Positions 13,301 through 26,500 of a stretch of DNA of 64,000 nucleotides are shown piece after piece. The position numbers were made by a program, and so were the translations under genes. Position 1 is the stretch's first letter. Each line of letters opens with the position of its first letter. Origin of the DNA: Todiramphus chloris collaris (Eukaryota; Chordata; Aves; Coraciiformes; Alcedinidae); assembly GCA_025345505.1 (NCBI GenBank), contig JANVCC010000018.1, positions 56,710,570 through 56,774,569 of the forward strand, read 5' to 3'. The notes beneath the pieces are model-generated. The model was given only the letters and a program-made list of their open reading frames with translations, was not told the DNA's origin and did not search any database.

Positions 13301-14749
13301 GAGAGTGTCATTTTGTATTAAATCTCAAGTAATTAACAGTTTCTTCCCCTTCCTGTGAAAACAAACTTCATGGGAAAGTCTAAATAATAGGGAAAATATG
13401 GATCTACAAGATACACAGGTTTCACGTGGTATAAGATAGATAATCTTTACTTCATGATGCTTTAAAATAGCGTATGATGTCATCCCTGTGTCATACATGT
13501 GTTAGTTATTGTGTGTATGTGACTTTAGGCAGGCAAACAGAAAAAGCAAAGTATGTGCAGGAAGACTCAGCTTAAGTCTGCAAAGTGGAATTGCTACTGA
13601 CTCTGCTTTGTGTCTTCAGGCTGGGTCACCCAGAGAGAAGAGTGCTCAGGAAAGCAATCTCAGGCAACAAATTATTTTGTGTTATTCTAAGAGCTCTGAA
13701 GAACAAGGGTTTTTGATTTGGTTGCTGGACTGAACAACTGGAGAAGGATCGTCAGTTCAGGTATAACTGAAATAGAAATCCTTAGAACTTCTTGAAAAAA
13801 ACTAAGAGACCTCCTTTGAAGTCAATCTGAAATGTTTGGTTTGACTTTTTTTTTTTTTCTTTTCCTTTTAAAATGATATTCTAAGTAAATAGAGGAAAAA
13901 AAAAAGATACCATTTCAAATAGTATCGTGTGACTTCTGACTTTTCAAAATTCCTGCTGTATCCTTTTCTTTAGGTTTCTGTATAACTGAAATGAATGTGA
14001 TTTACAAAATGCGCTTGAGTCTTTCATTAGATTCAATATACTGGTAATGTGGGCTGTAAAACAAAAATATGAATCCTCTGCATAGGAAATTAACACAAAT
14101 TTAATTGCCATAAAATTTATACAAGCAATAGAACAAGGTATTATTTTGGTTGATAATAATAAATGTGCCTTCAAGTATATATTTTTAGTCATTCTAAAGA
14201 CATTTAGTAACCTGGGTCCAATTTTCTACACTGTTTTCTCCAAGGGAATATAGATAATCACGACACAAAACTGCAGAAGGACTTGCTGTCATCTCCTCTC
14301 TGCCCCCTATCTTCAAATCAGGGCACTCCAAAACCAGCGTGAAACCATGCTTCACTCCCTCCTTTACTTGTCTGACTTTGACCTCAGCTACCACCTCCCC
14401 CTCCAAGAAAGTGCAGAAAGCAGTGGGTTATAGACAGCTGAGGAAAGATGTTCTCAATTTCTCCTAGTGATGCTTCTCCTTATAATCACTGAAGCAGCGA
14501 CTGGAACCCACATTCATTCCTTCTGTGGGTAAGGTCATCCTGGGCGAGAGCAGCCACCCATGAGCTATTGGGTGAAACAGAAATGCCGCTGTCTCCTTCT
14601 TCTCCAGTGGGGTGGTGAATCTTGGGTTTTGTTTCCCTTGCTTTTAACTTCACTTCAAACCAACTTCCTCCCTCTCACTCCCATTTTATTTTTTTTATTT
14701 GGGTGTGCCAAGCTGAAAAATTTGTTATTTACACAGACCAAACACAGCC
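13301..14749. other. Non-coding stretch, nothing identified
   Basis: No gene, RNA or mobile element recognised. T and A homopolymer runs occur at 13845-13865 and 13895-13905. Sequence composition returns to the AT-rich background. Confidence 0.65.
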
Positions 14750-15345
14750 ACTAAATGTAATCCATTAATTGTGGGTCTTTGTAAAGTGTCCCTTGGCCTT
14801 CAAGCAGCTTATTTTCCTGCACTAAGTCAGTTGCACTGCATCAAGAAGTCTTTACTAATCAAGAAAAGAAAAAAAATCCCTAATTCTCTGCTGTGCTGGT
14901 GTGAGGAGATGGGGAGAAGCTGTGATCTGGGGCCAACCATTGTTTCAGAGCAGAATGCCGAGGTGATTGACAGTTGCAAATTAATGGGAACGATTTTTAG
15001 ACAGGGCTTGTCACATGAGGGCCCGGCCATCCTGGACGTGCTGTCTGTGCTTTAACTTTCTAATTCCATCTGGAGTTTAGACAAAGAGGCCTGGATGAAT
15101 CCTGCTCTCTGACCATTTGGCTGTCATCATTTTGATTAACCTGATTCTTCAGCAGGAGCAAAAAGTAGCTGGCTTCAGTCCACGCAGACATCAGGAAAAT
15201 AGCTGCTGTAATGGCCCGATGATCACCACAGAGGAGATCTTGGGGCTAATCTGCTTTTTCTCCTATGTCTAATTAGAAACTTCTCTTCCTGTTTACATTA
15301 ACAATTTTTACAATATTTTGATTAAATAATTCCTTTTGGAGCTGT
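14750..15345. promoter_or_regulatory. Candidate enhancer-like stretch rich in TAAT motifs
   Basis: Within about 600 bases there are many homeodomain-type cores: TAATCCATTAATT (about 14758), AAATTAATGGG (about 14977), TCTAATTCC (about 15059), GATTAACC (about 15134), GTAATGGCC (about 15209), CTAATCTGC (about 15247), TCTAATTAG (about 15269) and TTAAATAATT (about 15322). The sequence is complex and free of repeats. TAAT is a short core expected often in AT-rich DNA, so density alone is weak evidence. I infer a possible developmental enhancer; no coding potential is apparent. Confidence 0.3.
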
Positions 15346-18300
15346 GGAAAGGTCGGAACATTATTTTTTTCCAGCACAGGTGTTGCGTAAGGAGGGAGAA
15401 AACAGGAAAAGGAGAGCAGACATGAGAGGGGAAAACTGGGGTGTAAAGAAAAGAAAGAAAGAAAGGATGGCTTCCAGAGATGAGCTGCAGAAGGGAACTA
15501 CATGGGCCCTAGCACCTCAGTTTGTCACTTTACTGCCCATTATGATTGTCTCCTCCCCTTTCTCTAGGACCTGTGTGATCTAGGGCAAAATGCACATGCT
15601 TAATTTATGTCATATGAGCTTCAATTACAAATAAATGTAAAATAAAATTGCCATATTTCCATTTTTGCATAACAATACTTATAAATACTTTTATATTTTC
15701 CACTGTCTGGTCTGTTTTCCATTAGTTCCAAGTAGTCTGGTCAGGCCAAAGAGTTGACTCCGAAACCTAATCCTCATATTTTTGCTGACTGGGAATATTG
15801 GTGGATCCTTCTTGGTAACCAGCTGGAGGCTGGGTGCTGCACACAACACAGTCAGCTTGGCAGAAAAAAGAGCGTGAGTAGGTACTTAAGTGTAATGCAA
15901 GTCCAGTGTGCAGCCTCCAGGTCACTGTAATTAAAAGGCACGGCTACCATGTGCTTCTCCTTTCCAAAGATTTGTTGTGTGCTATTGTTGTGTAGAGCAC
16001 CATCTCTCCCTGCTGTGTTTAGGAAGTGATGGCACTTACTCTTTGCCTGATGGATACACAATCCACTGTGCAGTGAAATCGCATCTGTCCTTGGTCCAGG
16101 AGATTGGAGGAGCAGGCTACTCTAACTGGTCACTTGACAGTGGAAAATGCTTACATCTTCCCATGGGGTCCGATCCCATGCTTTCACAGGCCTTTCAGGT
16201 CTTGCCTTCCAGACTCCTTGTCTGAGACAAGAACGAGGGCCACCTGGGACATGCTCCTGACCTGCAGATAGCCATGATGTCTATGCTTGTCATGACTCCT
16301 CACTTCTGCTTCAGCCCCAACAGCACTAGGTTTATGACTGAAAAGTGCTGTCATTTACTGAGCCTAATAACACAGCAGCAAACTGAAATTCCTCCTGTCT
16401 GATTTGGACAACTTGGACTCATTGTGTGGATCATGCAAGTGGGATTTGGCATGGAGCCAGGAAGAAGAGTAAATTAACATGGTCACTTAAGGTCATGGTC
16501 ATAAAAAGTCATAGCTCTTCTGCTGCAGATTTGTCAAGGCTTTGGCTCTTTTATACAGGTTTCAGTGGAGAAAAAAAGTACAACCTATTTTTAGTGAGTC
16601 AGGCAATGGATGATATGTTGCAGTGGAAAGCCATGAGAAGATTTCAGCTGAACCGAGCAGTTGATGACTGGAATGGTGTCTCAGCCCTAGCTGTTTGTTC
16701 TGACAGGGAAACCAGGGAATTGAGGAGAAGAGAGGGTCATCGACATTTTATTCTTATTTGTCTCCAAATAGAAAAGACACAGGCATGGATGACACATGGG
16801 GGTTTTCAACAAACTGCTCTTACGAATAAAATGGTCACACTTAGGAGAGCCCATGAAAGAAAGAGAGAGCTGATATCAGATCTCCAGTGTCTTTTCAAAC
16901 GAACAACCTAAATCGCATTTCTGCTTTTTTCCTCTTTGTGTGGTATGTTTATTACTCTGTGAAAGGTAAATAGCTAGAAATGTGATCCTAATTATTCCCT
17001 TGGACCACCTTTCAAAATCTCTTTATTTCCTGCCTTTTCCTCTGCATTAACGAGACATGTACGCTTAGTGAGTGAAGTTACAGTGGCATGGCTTTTAGCA
17101 GCCAAACACCTCCTGAGAGTCCTAGTTATTGTATAGCCTAGGCTGATGTTCATACAGTCACAGGTTCCTTGCTAATGACAGGCAGGCTGGCTGAGCTGCA
17201 GCTAGCATAGCCATCTCCTTGTTGCAAGGTGGTCATGTTTGGTAGGTACATCGGCACTGCCCACCTGAGCCTTCATACAAGAATTTCCTCTTGGGACTCA
17301 GGGAACATAGAGGCAAGGGCCATGTTTGCTGATATTATTAGGTAGACTGGTATGGCTGGGAGAGAAGGAACAGAGATAGCAGCAGTTCAGACCACACTGG
17401 GAAGAGACTGTAGGGGAAAGTTGTTCGAATGATAAAATGTAGGTCATTGTAAAGCAGAGATGTTTCACCTAGGCATGAACCTGAACCAAGCCACAGTTCA
17501 GGACACTCCACATGTGTGAGGCAAGTTCAGTGTCAGATCTCTTTTCCATGAATAGCTTTCACATTTCAGTAATGCGCTAAACCAAAACTTTGGATTCAAA
17601 CACCCATTCAGACTTAAAAGTATTTGGGTTTGGGTCAAGATCATATTCCAGCTTCCTCCCAGACCCCTCCCCCCCACACTCTTCCACTGTCTGCAAAGTG
17701 CCTGCTTCAGAACCCCACTGATGAACACTCCTGACGTTTGGAAGCCTTCATTTCCAGCTCCTAGCTGTAGCACACTGGCCCAGACATAATGTTGACATGT
17801 ACTTACGTGAAGTTCACTGAACAATGTCACTTCATAAAAGTCCCATAGAGGTATAATCTTGTTCTCAGAGGAGATTTTATTTATGGAGGCACAGAAAGCT
17901 ATGTGTGTACGCATACATACTCTGTAAAAAGTCCATTAGCCAAGGTGTAAGTGAAATGAATCTGACCTCTGTGTCATTAACATGCTGTCTGCAAAGGTGC
18001 CGCTTCAGAGCATTCCTGACCTCACCCCAAACCCTCAGTGAGAACTGAAAGTGAGAACAGGGTTAGAGGATGATTTTTTTTAAGTGAATCAAGCAGTGTT
18101 TTGTCTGAAGAGAATAAGGATAAAAAAGTATGAAGAAAAAAAAAACCAGGAAAAAAAAGTAATGCAGGCCCATGATAAATCTTGGTCTTTTTCCAAGTCT
18201 TACTGAAAGCTCTAGCCAAAAAGTAAGAAACAGTATCTGAAATGTTTGTGAGGGAAGGCGGGTGTGCCAGCACTCATCCAGCAACATCTGAGAGAAGAGA

Positions 18301-21300
18301 GAATTTTATATGTGATTGCCTTAGACTTGTTGTCATTATCAATTAAGTTTCGAAAGCTCATTTGATATGCTCAGCCATCCTGCACACTTGCCAAAAAGGC
18401 AAGACTTTTCTGCAGCTGTGGCCCTGAATATCTCTGAAATGTTACGAGGAGGACGAAGGAGTGAATGTAGCCAGCAAGGTGATGCTGGATGTGCTGTACT
18501 TTTCCTTGAGAAAAGCCACTTTGGATGGGGTCCAAGAGCTGGCACTTGGTACACTTCATCGTGTGGTGCTTGTCACTTGTCAATCCACATGCCTCCTGTG
18601 AGTACAATGCAGTCTGGTAACTGATTTTTCTGCATCCTCATTTCTAGCCAAGGGCACTCTGCTCTCATCACTGAAGATGTGCAAAACAGCCCCCTTGTGA
18701 GTGGCTTATGTCTCATTTGCATGCCAAGAGGTTTGACATACTGGGTAACTATGTCACCCAAGAAGCAACAGCAGTTTCAGACATGGTGTTTGCTCTGCGT
18801 CTTTGTTAGTGTGAGCATTCCTGTGCTTTGAGGTTCACAGACAGCTCATGTACATCTGCATTATGCACTCAGGGTGAGTTGTGAACCACATGCTCACAAG
18901 CATCGAGTTGCTTCCTATTCTCTATCTCTGCCCCACTTCAGTATTCAGCATGGTCTTTTAACAAAGGTGATCATGAGACGGCCAGAGCACCCTCTGCTAC
19001 CATTTCTAGTCCAGTAAGGGATGTTGGTTTAGTAATCTTTACCTACAAGTAACATTTGACCTGATTGTTGGATACAAGAAATACTGCTTGTTGTATAAGA
19101 AATGTTGAGACTTGCAAGCTCCTCTCAAGCTTTCACAATGTAGCTAACCCTGTTTCATGCTAATTGAGACCAACCACTGTGGACTTAAATTAAAGAATAA
19201 ATTAATACAGATTCTAACATATTCACAAACCCCATCCCATAAGGGTTAATTCACATCTTAGGTTACTTGAGACCTCCAGCGTCATTCATTGAGTGTCACC
19301 TACATTCAGTCCTGGAACAGAATAGCAATGATGGAATGAATACCTCTGTAAGAGATTAACTATATCATTAAGCTCTTGAGTTGCTGTGTTCTGGATTAGC
19401 CTCACCCAGACTAAAAAAAAAGAGAAAAATCCTACTTGAGGGGAAGAGAAATAAAGTTCTTCCCCAAATTTCCCTGTAGGTATTCCCACCAGAACTGGAT
19501 ACAGATGCAGCAGGAGGAAAGCAGGAGGATGCGAGGGATCTTGTGGTGACGTGTGCATCCTGAAACATGGTGTGGATATGCTCCACTAAGAGAGGCAATT
19601 AAAGGCATTCTATAAATCCACTCCAGAATATGCTGAGGGGACTTTTTCTGACACATTGTCTGGGGAAAGTTATGATTGTGCTGACAGAAACCGTTTTGCC
19701 AGAGTAAACAGCATACAACTGCACTGGGTGGTAGGACACCTTACCTTCCCTGGCAAACCTTATCATCTGGCACAGGGGCAGATCCTGTCCTTATTGTGTT
19801 CCTCGATGTGAAGGCTAACAGTAACAAAATACTGTGGGGATTTTTCAAGCCCATCCTTTGGGAACTTGCTGGAGACAGAAGAAAGGGCAAGCTCTGTAGC
19901 CTTTTTTAAGTGGTCTCACTACGTTTATAGCTGAAATGAGTATGGATTTTTGTCCCAGAAACTCTGGAGCTAAAGAGGCATTCAGGATGCTGTGACTCCA
20001 GCACCTGATTCAGAGAGAAAGTATCCATTTCTGAGAGCCACCATCAGCAGCTCCTGCTAAGCTTCAAGCACTAGCTTGTCTTCCCTTGTGTGCTGGGTCT
20101 GGCTCCTTCCAGACCTATGCACCCCACAGGGCATCTAGTAGCAGGGTGACATCCTTCCAGGAAACAACCCTGCAAAAAGGGACATCCCCTTCCCAAAAAT
20201 GGTGGTGACCATAATCAAAGAGTGTCAGAGACTGAAGCTATAAGAAATGCAATCCCAGTTCCAGATTTTGCCAGGGAAGATGTACCCACCCCTCACAACA
20301 CTTCTCTACCTGTTTTCATTCTGGTTTTGTTGCTTTTTTTTTTTTCAGGTAATTATAGGCTCTTGTGACGTCTGCAGAGGTAGGGATACACCCTGAATTA
20401 ATTGATCCTTGAACTTTATTAATGAAAGTATGATTTTGCATCCATTAAAATGTCTGTTCCATTCATATCTAGCCAGCATTTTCAGGGGATGATCCAGTGG
20501 AATATGTTCTGGTCAGCCTCAGAGTGAGCCTGAGCTATAAACTCCATAAACCTTATACCAGACTCATAGATACTAATGTGAAAAATATGTGATGTGTTAT
20601 CAGCAGGCAGCCTCCTTTTTGCTTTTTCCAGGCAACTGGGCAGAAAGAGTAGAGATAAATTCCATGTAGATACATGTCAGTCATATTTTATAAACAGACA
20701 AATGGATTCAGCAATACAAAGGGTAATTCTTTTGAATGGGAATTTTCAAGCGGAGGCCTCACCACCAGGATTTGGTGCTTAAACACTTAAACATTAAATC
20801 CCTAGGGAGGATATTTGTGTTGCAAAGTGAAAGGAAGTAAAGCCATTTAAAAAATGACAATAATCTTCATCATCATCCATCTCTCCTTCAGAAGAACTGT
20901 ACAGAATGCTGTTCCAAACACTTCCATAAGCAGAAAGGAAAAAAAAAAATAATAAAGCTGCTCATTTCACATACACTTTAGATCAGCACAAAACAGCACT
21001 GCTACCACTGTCATCCATCTCCAGCGTCTTGTTCACACTTCTGTCCCATCACCTCCTGTTGCTGGCACAAGATCTGTGATGCTATATAACAATCCAGATT
21101 AGTAAACTGATCTGCATTAAAACCATGATTGCCAGAAAACAAACAAAAAAAAGCTTGCTTTAGCAATGGTCATTTCCTTAAACAATTCACCACACCTTTC
21201 AGCTGCTTGTGAACTTTACTTGAGTGTTGAGCCTGTCCACCTCAGAGCTGTGCTCAGATCAGCACTGGGAAGACAGGAAGAATGCAGGGACAGTTAGTTG

Positions 21301-22640
21301 GGGATAGACGAGCTCTTTGCACAGCCGTGGTGGTTTAGATCGATGTGTTGTGTATGTGCATGGGCAGCAGTCGGTGCTTCCTGTGCCAGGCACAGCAAAG
21401 TGCACACTTGGTATTTGTGGACACACAGAGTCTCATTTTTGCTCTCTTGCCTGCTCCAACTCTCTTTGTGGATTTCCCCTCAGCTGGTTTTGAAAATAGA
21501 GGCTAATCTCCTGATCCGTTTGGAAAAATTGAGACTAGCCTGCATTCAGCAAAGCAGGTTGGTAGCAGAGTTGAGACCAGAATCTGTGCTGCCAGACTCT
21601 GCCCTGTGGTTTAATGCCCAAACTAATGATCCCCTTCACATGTGACTGAAAAAGATCTCATGCAGATAAACTTCCAGAGCAATTTAGAGGCTAAGGAATT
21701 AGTCATTAGAAGTTACCCTCCACAGCTCTGCTGATAATGAGCTAACCTGCACTGGGAACACATCAGTTTAAAGATGATCCTATCCAGTTCTGGAAACTAA
21801 AGAACATGCAACTTCTCTGCTTTAATTGGTTTGACAGTGTAACATGTGTCATTCATGATTTTAGAGTTTGGGCAATGTTTTTCTCATTAAGGGAGACAGT
21901 AAGTATCATAAAATATCCAAAATCCAACGTATTTAAACATGAAGTAAATAAAGTTTCTCTTTGAGCTGCTAGAGAAGTGCGCATGTGATGAACATCTGTG
22001 TGCGGAGAACAAGAAATGGAATTAGTCTGAGAAAAAAACCAAGCAGTTCTTGCCTGCAGGCAAAATGTCCTACCTGAGTAGCTAGCACAGGAAGCAAGAG
22101 TTCTATTTGTACGGGTTGTGACCCTCTCTGACACTAATACATCACATGCAGTAGGAAGATCAAATTTTAAGAAGTCACAACTTCGTATCAGAAGTATGGT
22201 TTCTGCATTCACTTTTGAGCACCTTTTTTTAGAATCTAGATGACGAATATGAATATTTTAACTCAGATCAGAGATGAAGGTAGCAGAGACTAATCTTTAC
22301 TCTCTCTGTACTTCAGCTTACCTTCCTTTAGGGCTGATGAAGGAATACTAATATACTTCATTCGCAGATCTCCTCTGTGTCTTTTAAGCAGAATACTTTC
22401 AGATTTCTGGAGGAAAAAAAGTAATATTTTTCCTGTATAAGAAATAAATCATTGAAATAAAATTTAACACTAATGTTATGTTGCATAGTGTTTCCCCATT
22501 GTCTTAGATTTTCCTTCTTATTTCCATTCCTTGACTTTGAAACTGACAATGACACAAAACCTCAGGTACACTGAAAATCTTGCTTTATTTTTGAACTGTT
22601 TATTTCTTGTCATGTTTACATTACTGATAACATTTTCTTT
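15346..22640. other. Long non-coding stretch, no gene seen
   Basis: No supported gene. The longest frame, 161 codons on the plus strand at 16426-16911, has no recognisable domain, no credible splice context and a composition like translated non-coding DNA; a few frames of this size are expected by chance in 64 kb. A short GAAA-type run lies at about 15448-15465. At 15565-15590 the words CCTGTGTGATC and AGGGCAAA recall MIR, but the match is too short to call. A 13-base pyrimidine stretch followed by CAG/GTAATT at about 20335-20352 is acceptor-like but isolated. Confidence 0.65.
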
Positions 22641-22722
22641 GAGGAGAGGAGAGGAGAGGAGAGGAGAGGAGAGGAGAGGAGAGGAGAGGAGAGGAGAGGA
22701 GAGGAGAGGAGAAGAGAGAAGA
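22641..22722. repeat. (GAGGA)n pentanucleotide microsatellite, homopurine
   Basis: Fourteen uninterrupted GAGGA units (22641-22710) are followed by a degraded purine tail to 22722, giving an unbroken 82-base purine strand. Because the unit contains no stop codon in several frames, it creates false open frames on both strands (a repeating Arg/Gly/Glu frame and a Ser/Leu frame). Perfect copies suggest a young, length-variable locus. Homopurine mirror-like tracts can form intramolecular triplex DNA. Confidence 0.98.
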
Positions 22723-23439
22723 TTGCCATGCTCCTATTAAAGGCAGCTTGCAGCACAATGTAACTATGTGATTTACTTACTTGTATTGCACCTTGGGATG
22801 ATAGTAGTTTGACTGCTTTTTTAAAACCATGTTTTTTCACAGCCATGTTGAAATTTCAATGGACAGGAGCCATATTTCAGTCTCTCAATCTCTAAACAGC
22901 TAAAAGATGAAGGTCAGAAACAACTTGGAACAGAAACTGAAGTAAAACAGCAAGAAACTGAGACTTAAATATCCAAAGAAATGAATCCGTGCTTTTTTAG
23001 CTCAAAAGAAATGTTCTAGTTCAGAATTTCCCTCAAACCACAAAAGCTTAGAATAACATACTTATACTCTTCTTGTCCTCACTGTATAATACACTGTATA
23101 AAACACTGTGAAAAGTCTGTTCTATCTTTGCCATGTTTTTTCTTTCTCTGAAGAGAAAACGGGCTGCAGCATTAGCAGAGGCTCTCAGTGCTGCAGCTAC
23201 TGAGTCTTGTTTTTTGTTTAAATCATTTGCACTTGTTTATTCCCTTGGAGCATTCCACTGGGAGAAAGTTACAGACAGTCAGCATGTTCCCACATATGAC
23301 AATTAGGAACCTTGAGCCCACACTTTCTCCTTTCCCTTGTTTTTTATTTGAACAGATTTTTCTGCCTGGAAGCTTCCCCATGGTCTTGGGAGACAGATTA
23401 CACTTTGCTCCATGGGATGCATCCAGTTGGCTTCAGAAG
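22723..23439. other. Non-coding stretch, nothing identified
   Basis: AT-rich unique sequence with no gene, RNA or repeat family recognised. Confidence 0.65.
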
Positions 23440-23528
23440 ATCCAGATCCTATCTTTATTTCTGCTACTAACCTACTTTGGGCAAGCTGCTTCCTTTCTCT
23501 GTGCCTTTGTGGCCTTGCTCACCAACTG
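23440..23528 (+). mobile_element. MIR-like SINE remnant
   Basis: The order CTGCTACTAACC, then TTTGGGCAAG, CTGCTTCCTTTCTCTGTGCCT and TGGCCTTGCTCACC follows the conserved core-to-3' part of MIR (consensus order: CTGCCACTAAC, TTGGGCAAGTCACTT, CTCTGTGCCTCAGTTTCC). MIR is a tRNA-derived SINE spread by L2-type machinery and is present at low copy in birds. The copy is heavily diverged and truncated at the 5' end, with no A/B box or tRNA-like head visible. The call rests on remembered consensus and needs a repeat search. Confidence 0.5.
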
Positions 23529-26500
23529 AGATTAGAAACGGTTCAGGGCAGAGCATGCCTGTAAAAATTACAATGAGTTTGTGCAATACTTTTAGCACAG
23601 TGGGGTCCCTCAGTCAGTGATGTTCTTAAACTGTTGCTAAAGGACAAATGAGAGTAAGATCACTACAGCTGCTTTTGATCCACATCTCTCAATGATTCTT
23701 ACATCTCATTCCTTATCATCCTTTAATCCTTTTATCATCTCATTTTGTTCTTTCCTTTTGTCCACACCAGTTTATGGAGGTTTTCATGTGCTTTCCTTCC
23801 CCACAGCTCTAAATCCCGCAGAAAACCTGAACTAATGTTGACACATTTTCACACTAAATTGCTTCCCTAAAAAACTGCAATGTCACTGTACTGGGAGCCC
23901 AAATGAGTACCTGCCTATACCAAGTCTATGGCAGTGAAGAGGGTTAATTCTTGGCTGTTTTTTTTTAATATAGATTAAGCTTTTTTCATGGACCTAAGAC
24001 TGCAGCTCTGCTCCAGGCAAGATCACTTTCTGTCTGTAGTAGGGAGCACCTGGCTGTGTAGAACCCTAACTGCCCTAAATGGACATTTACCACCCCTTTT
24101 TCCATGGGAAACTAGGGTTGACCAAGTGTTAAGTGGGACACAGTCTCATCATTTGTAACAGGCAGTGGAGCCAGTCTGTCAGCATGTGGAGAGTTACAGG
24201 TCAGTGTATGAACCCCTGCAGAAAATTTTATTTGTTGCATTATCCTCAAACAGAAAACAAGATCAGGTCATGACCAGGAAGTATATGAGGCCACGAGGAA
24301 GCAAAGGAGGATTCTAACAATGGGCCCAGGCTGGCAAGCTGTTGCCTGTCCTTAAGTCTGCCTGTATCCTGGTGATGCATGTATTTGTAGGAGTACCTCA
24401 CTGACCTTTGTAACTGGTGCTTCAGTGGTCAGTTAAATCCAATCCTGTTTTCACAGTCTCATCCATTTTAGGAGATGTAGGACTGCACTTCCTGGAATGA
24501 TGAGGTAAGCCAATTTTAAAATAAAGGCACAAAAATATACTAAGACAAAGTGATCAAAGATCGTGATTCAAAATACTGAAAGTTATTTGTTGATTTCAGT
24601 GGACTTTGGATTTCCCAGTGTCTATTTTTTGATGTCTATAATAACGTTTCTGCACACACAGTTAATGAAGTCAATTGCTCTTTATATTTAGAGCTGTTCA
24701 GCAAAAACCTCAGGGCTTCCTGACAGACAGCATGAGTAAAAATTAGCACAAGATTATTGGAGGCACCAAATCACGCCATGGACTTGTTGTTTGGATAATA
24801 AAGTTCAGAGGTACAGAGGATAATCTCATCAGAGAGACAGGGTGACCAACTCTCAGTTATCATCCCTCTGTACACTTCCTTTTTAGCTAATTAAACCTTA
24901 ATTCTTCACAGGAAACAGTTTCTGCAAATTCTGCAATTGCTTGGCTTCATATAATTTAACATATCTCTCTTGTTTTTATCTAGAGAAACAGGAAAAGTTA
25001 AGTTCCAACATGTAGACCTAAAGCATTGCTTTATCTTTCCATTAGTGTATTAGCAGTTCTCATCTGACATAGTACATGCTCCATTCTCCAAGAATAAAGA
25101 TTTATTTTTTTTAAACAACTGCTCTAGGATAGAAAAGTGGATGAGCTTTGAAGCTGGGGAGTTTTCACTATACATGCTATTTCCTCTCTTTGGTACGATA
25201 GGGAAAGCACTCTGACTCTAGATTTTACTTTCACATCATTATTCACTGCCTTCTTTGTTTGAATAACATTATTTCAGTGTTCCCAACTTCAGGCCTTCAT
25301 AAACCATCAAGTTCCTTGAAATACCAATAAAGCTGGTGTCTTTTTGTCGTTTGGTGGCCCTGTCTATTGGATTTATATTTTCAACTTTTCTTCATAACCA
25401 CAAAAGGTAGAAACCATTTCTTCTGAAAGAATGAAACATGACAGTTTCCTGTAATCGTATGACTTCAGGAGCTAGGGTTTTCAGAAAAAGTGATCTCTCT
25501 CCTAATAAAATCACAAGTGTTGGCAATTCTATTCCTGCCTTTGACCACTTAATTTTTGTAGCAGGGTCTCATAACACAGTATCAAAGCATAGCTGACTTT
25601 TCTTTTCAGAAACAAAATTTAGTTTCACGGTCAGCATTAAAATTTATGGAGGAATCCATCCCTGCTGCTCACCAATCTCCCGTGAACCCCAGTTCAGCAA
25701 TATATTTTCAAAAGCTTGTGTTGACATGAAGAATCCATTTATAACAGTTCATGAATCCTGTTGGAAATTTTGAACTTGCTGCATATGTGAATGTGAGGCA
25801 GGAACTCCTTTTTATCACTTCTATCTCTCCTGCTCTTTTGTAGTTGTGTCTGTGGTAAGATTCCTCAGAGTAGTGGCACAGAATAACAAATCAAAAAAGA
25901 TTTTCTAGTTTGCATGCTTTGCCTTCACAAATAATTTGCTTCAAAAAAGAAGGTATTTACCTCAGGTGAAAGAGTTCACTGGGGATGATACCTGTTAGTA
26001 GTGTACCTGATAGTTGTCCCTGACCACCTTCAGGGGCTGATTCAAGACCAACCACCAAAGAGGGATGTTTACAGAGAGCAGTTCCAGGGTGAGCAGTGCC
26101 AAGGTAGAAGCTCCCTGGGGCACACAGCTGCTTGACTGACACTGATGTCCTACACACATCCACCTCTAGTGAAAGAATGAACAACAGAGAAAAGGTTCTG
26201 GATTCAGCTTGCTCACTTGCTGTCTTTTAATCTCTTTTGTACTTTACATTTTAAGAGCTATATTGTATTTGGGAACTGTGCAAAGCCTGAAGGTAAGTAT
26301 ACTACACACCACAGGGGTTAAACAGGGAAGGATGTCCTTGGCTTCTGGGAAAGGATTTTTTGTTAGCTGCGGCCGCATGCAAAATGTCAGTATGGAATTC
26401 CAAAGACTGGCTCTTGGATGACAGTCCCATCTCTCAGGAATGAGGACAAGGCAGAGATCTGAGCTGCAGTGACTTAATTTGCCATGAGCTCTTGCAGAGG

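Noticed and set aside
15560..15605. Possible MIR fragment (CCTGTGTGATC...AGGGCAAA)
   Set aside because: Match limited to about 20 bases, with no agreement on either side.
16214..16232. Short hairpin CTTGTC-TGA-GACAAG
   Set aside because: Six-base arms are expected many times by chance; no further pairing to make a microRNA precursor.
22531..22846. Arg/Gly/Glu and Ser/Leu repeat 'proteins' on both strands
   Set aside because: They are translations of the (GAGGA)n microsatellite.
26369..26376. NotI octamer as a CpG-island marker
   Set aside because: There are no other clustered CpGs around it, so it is a lone occurrence.
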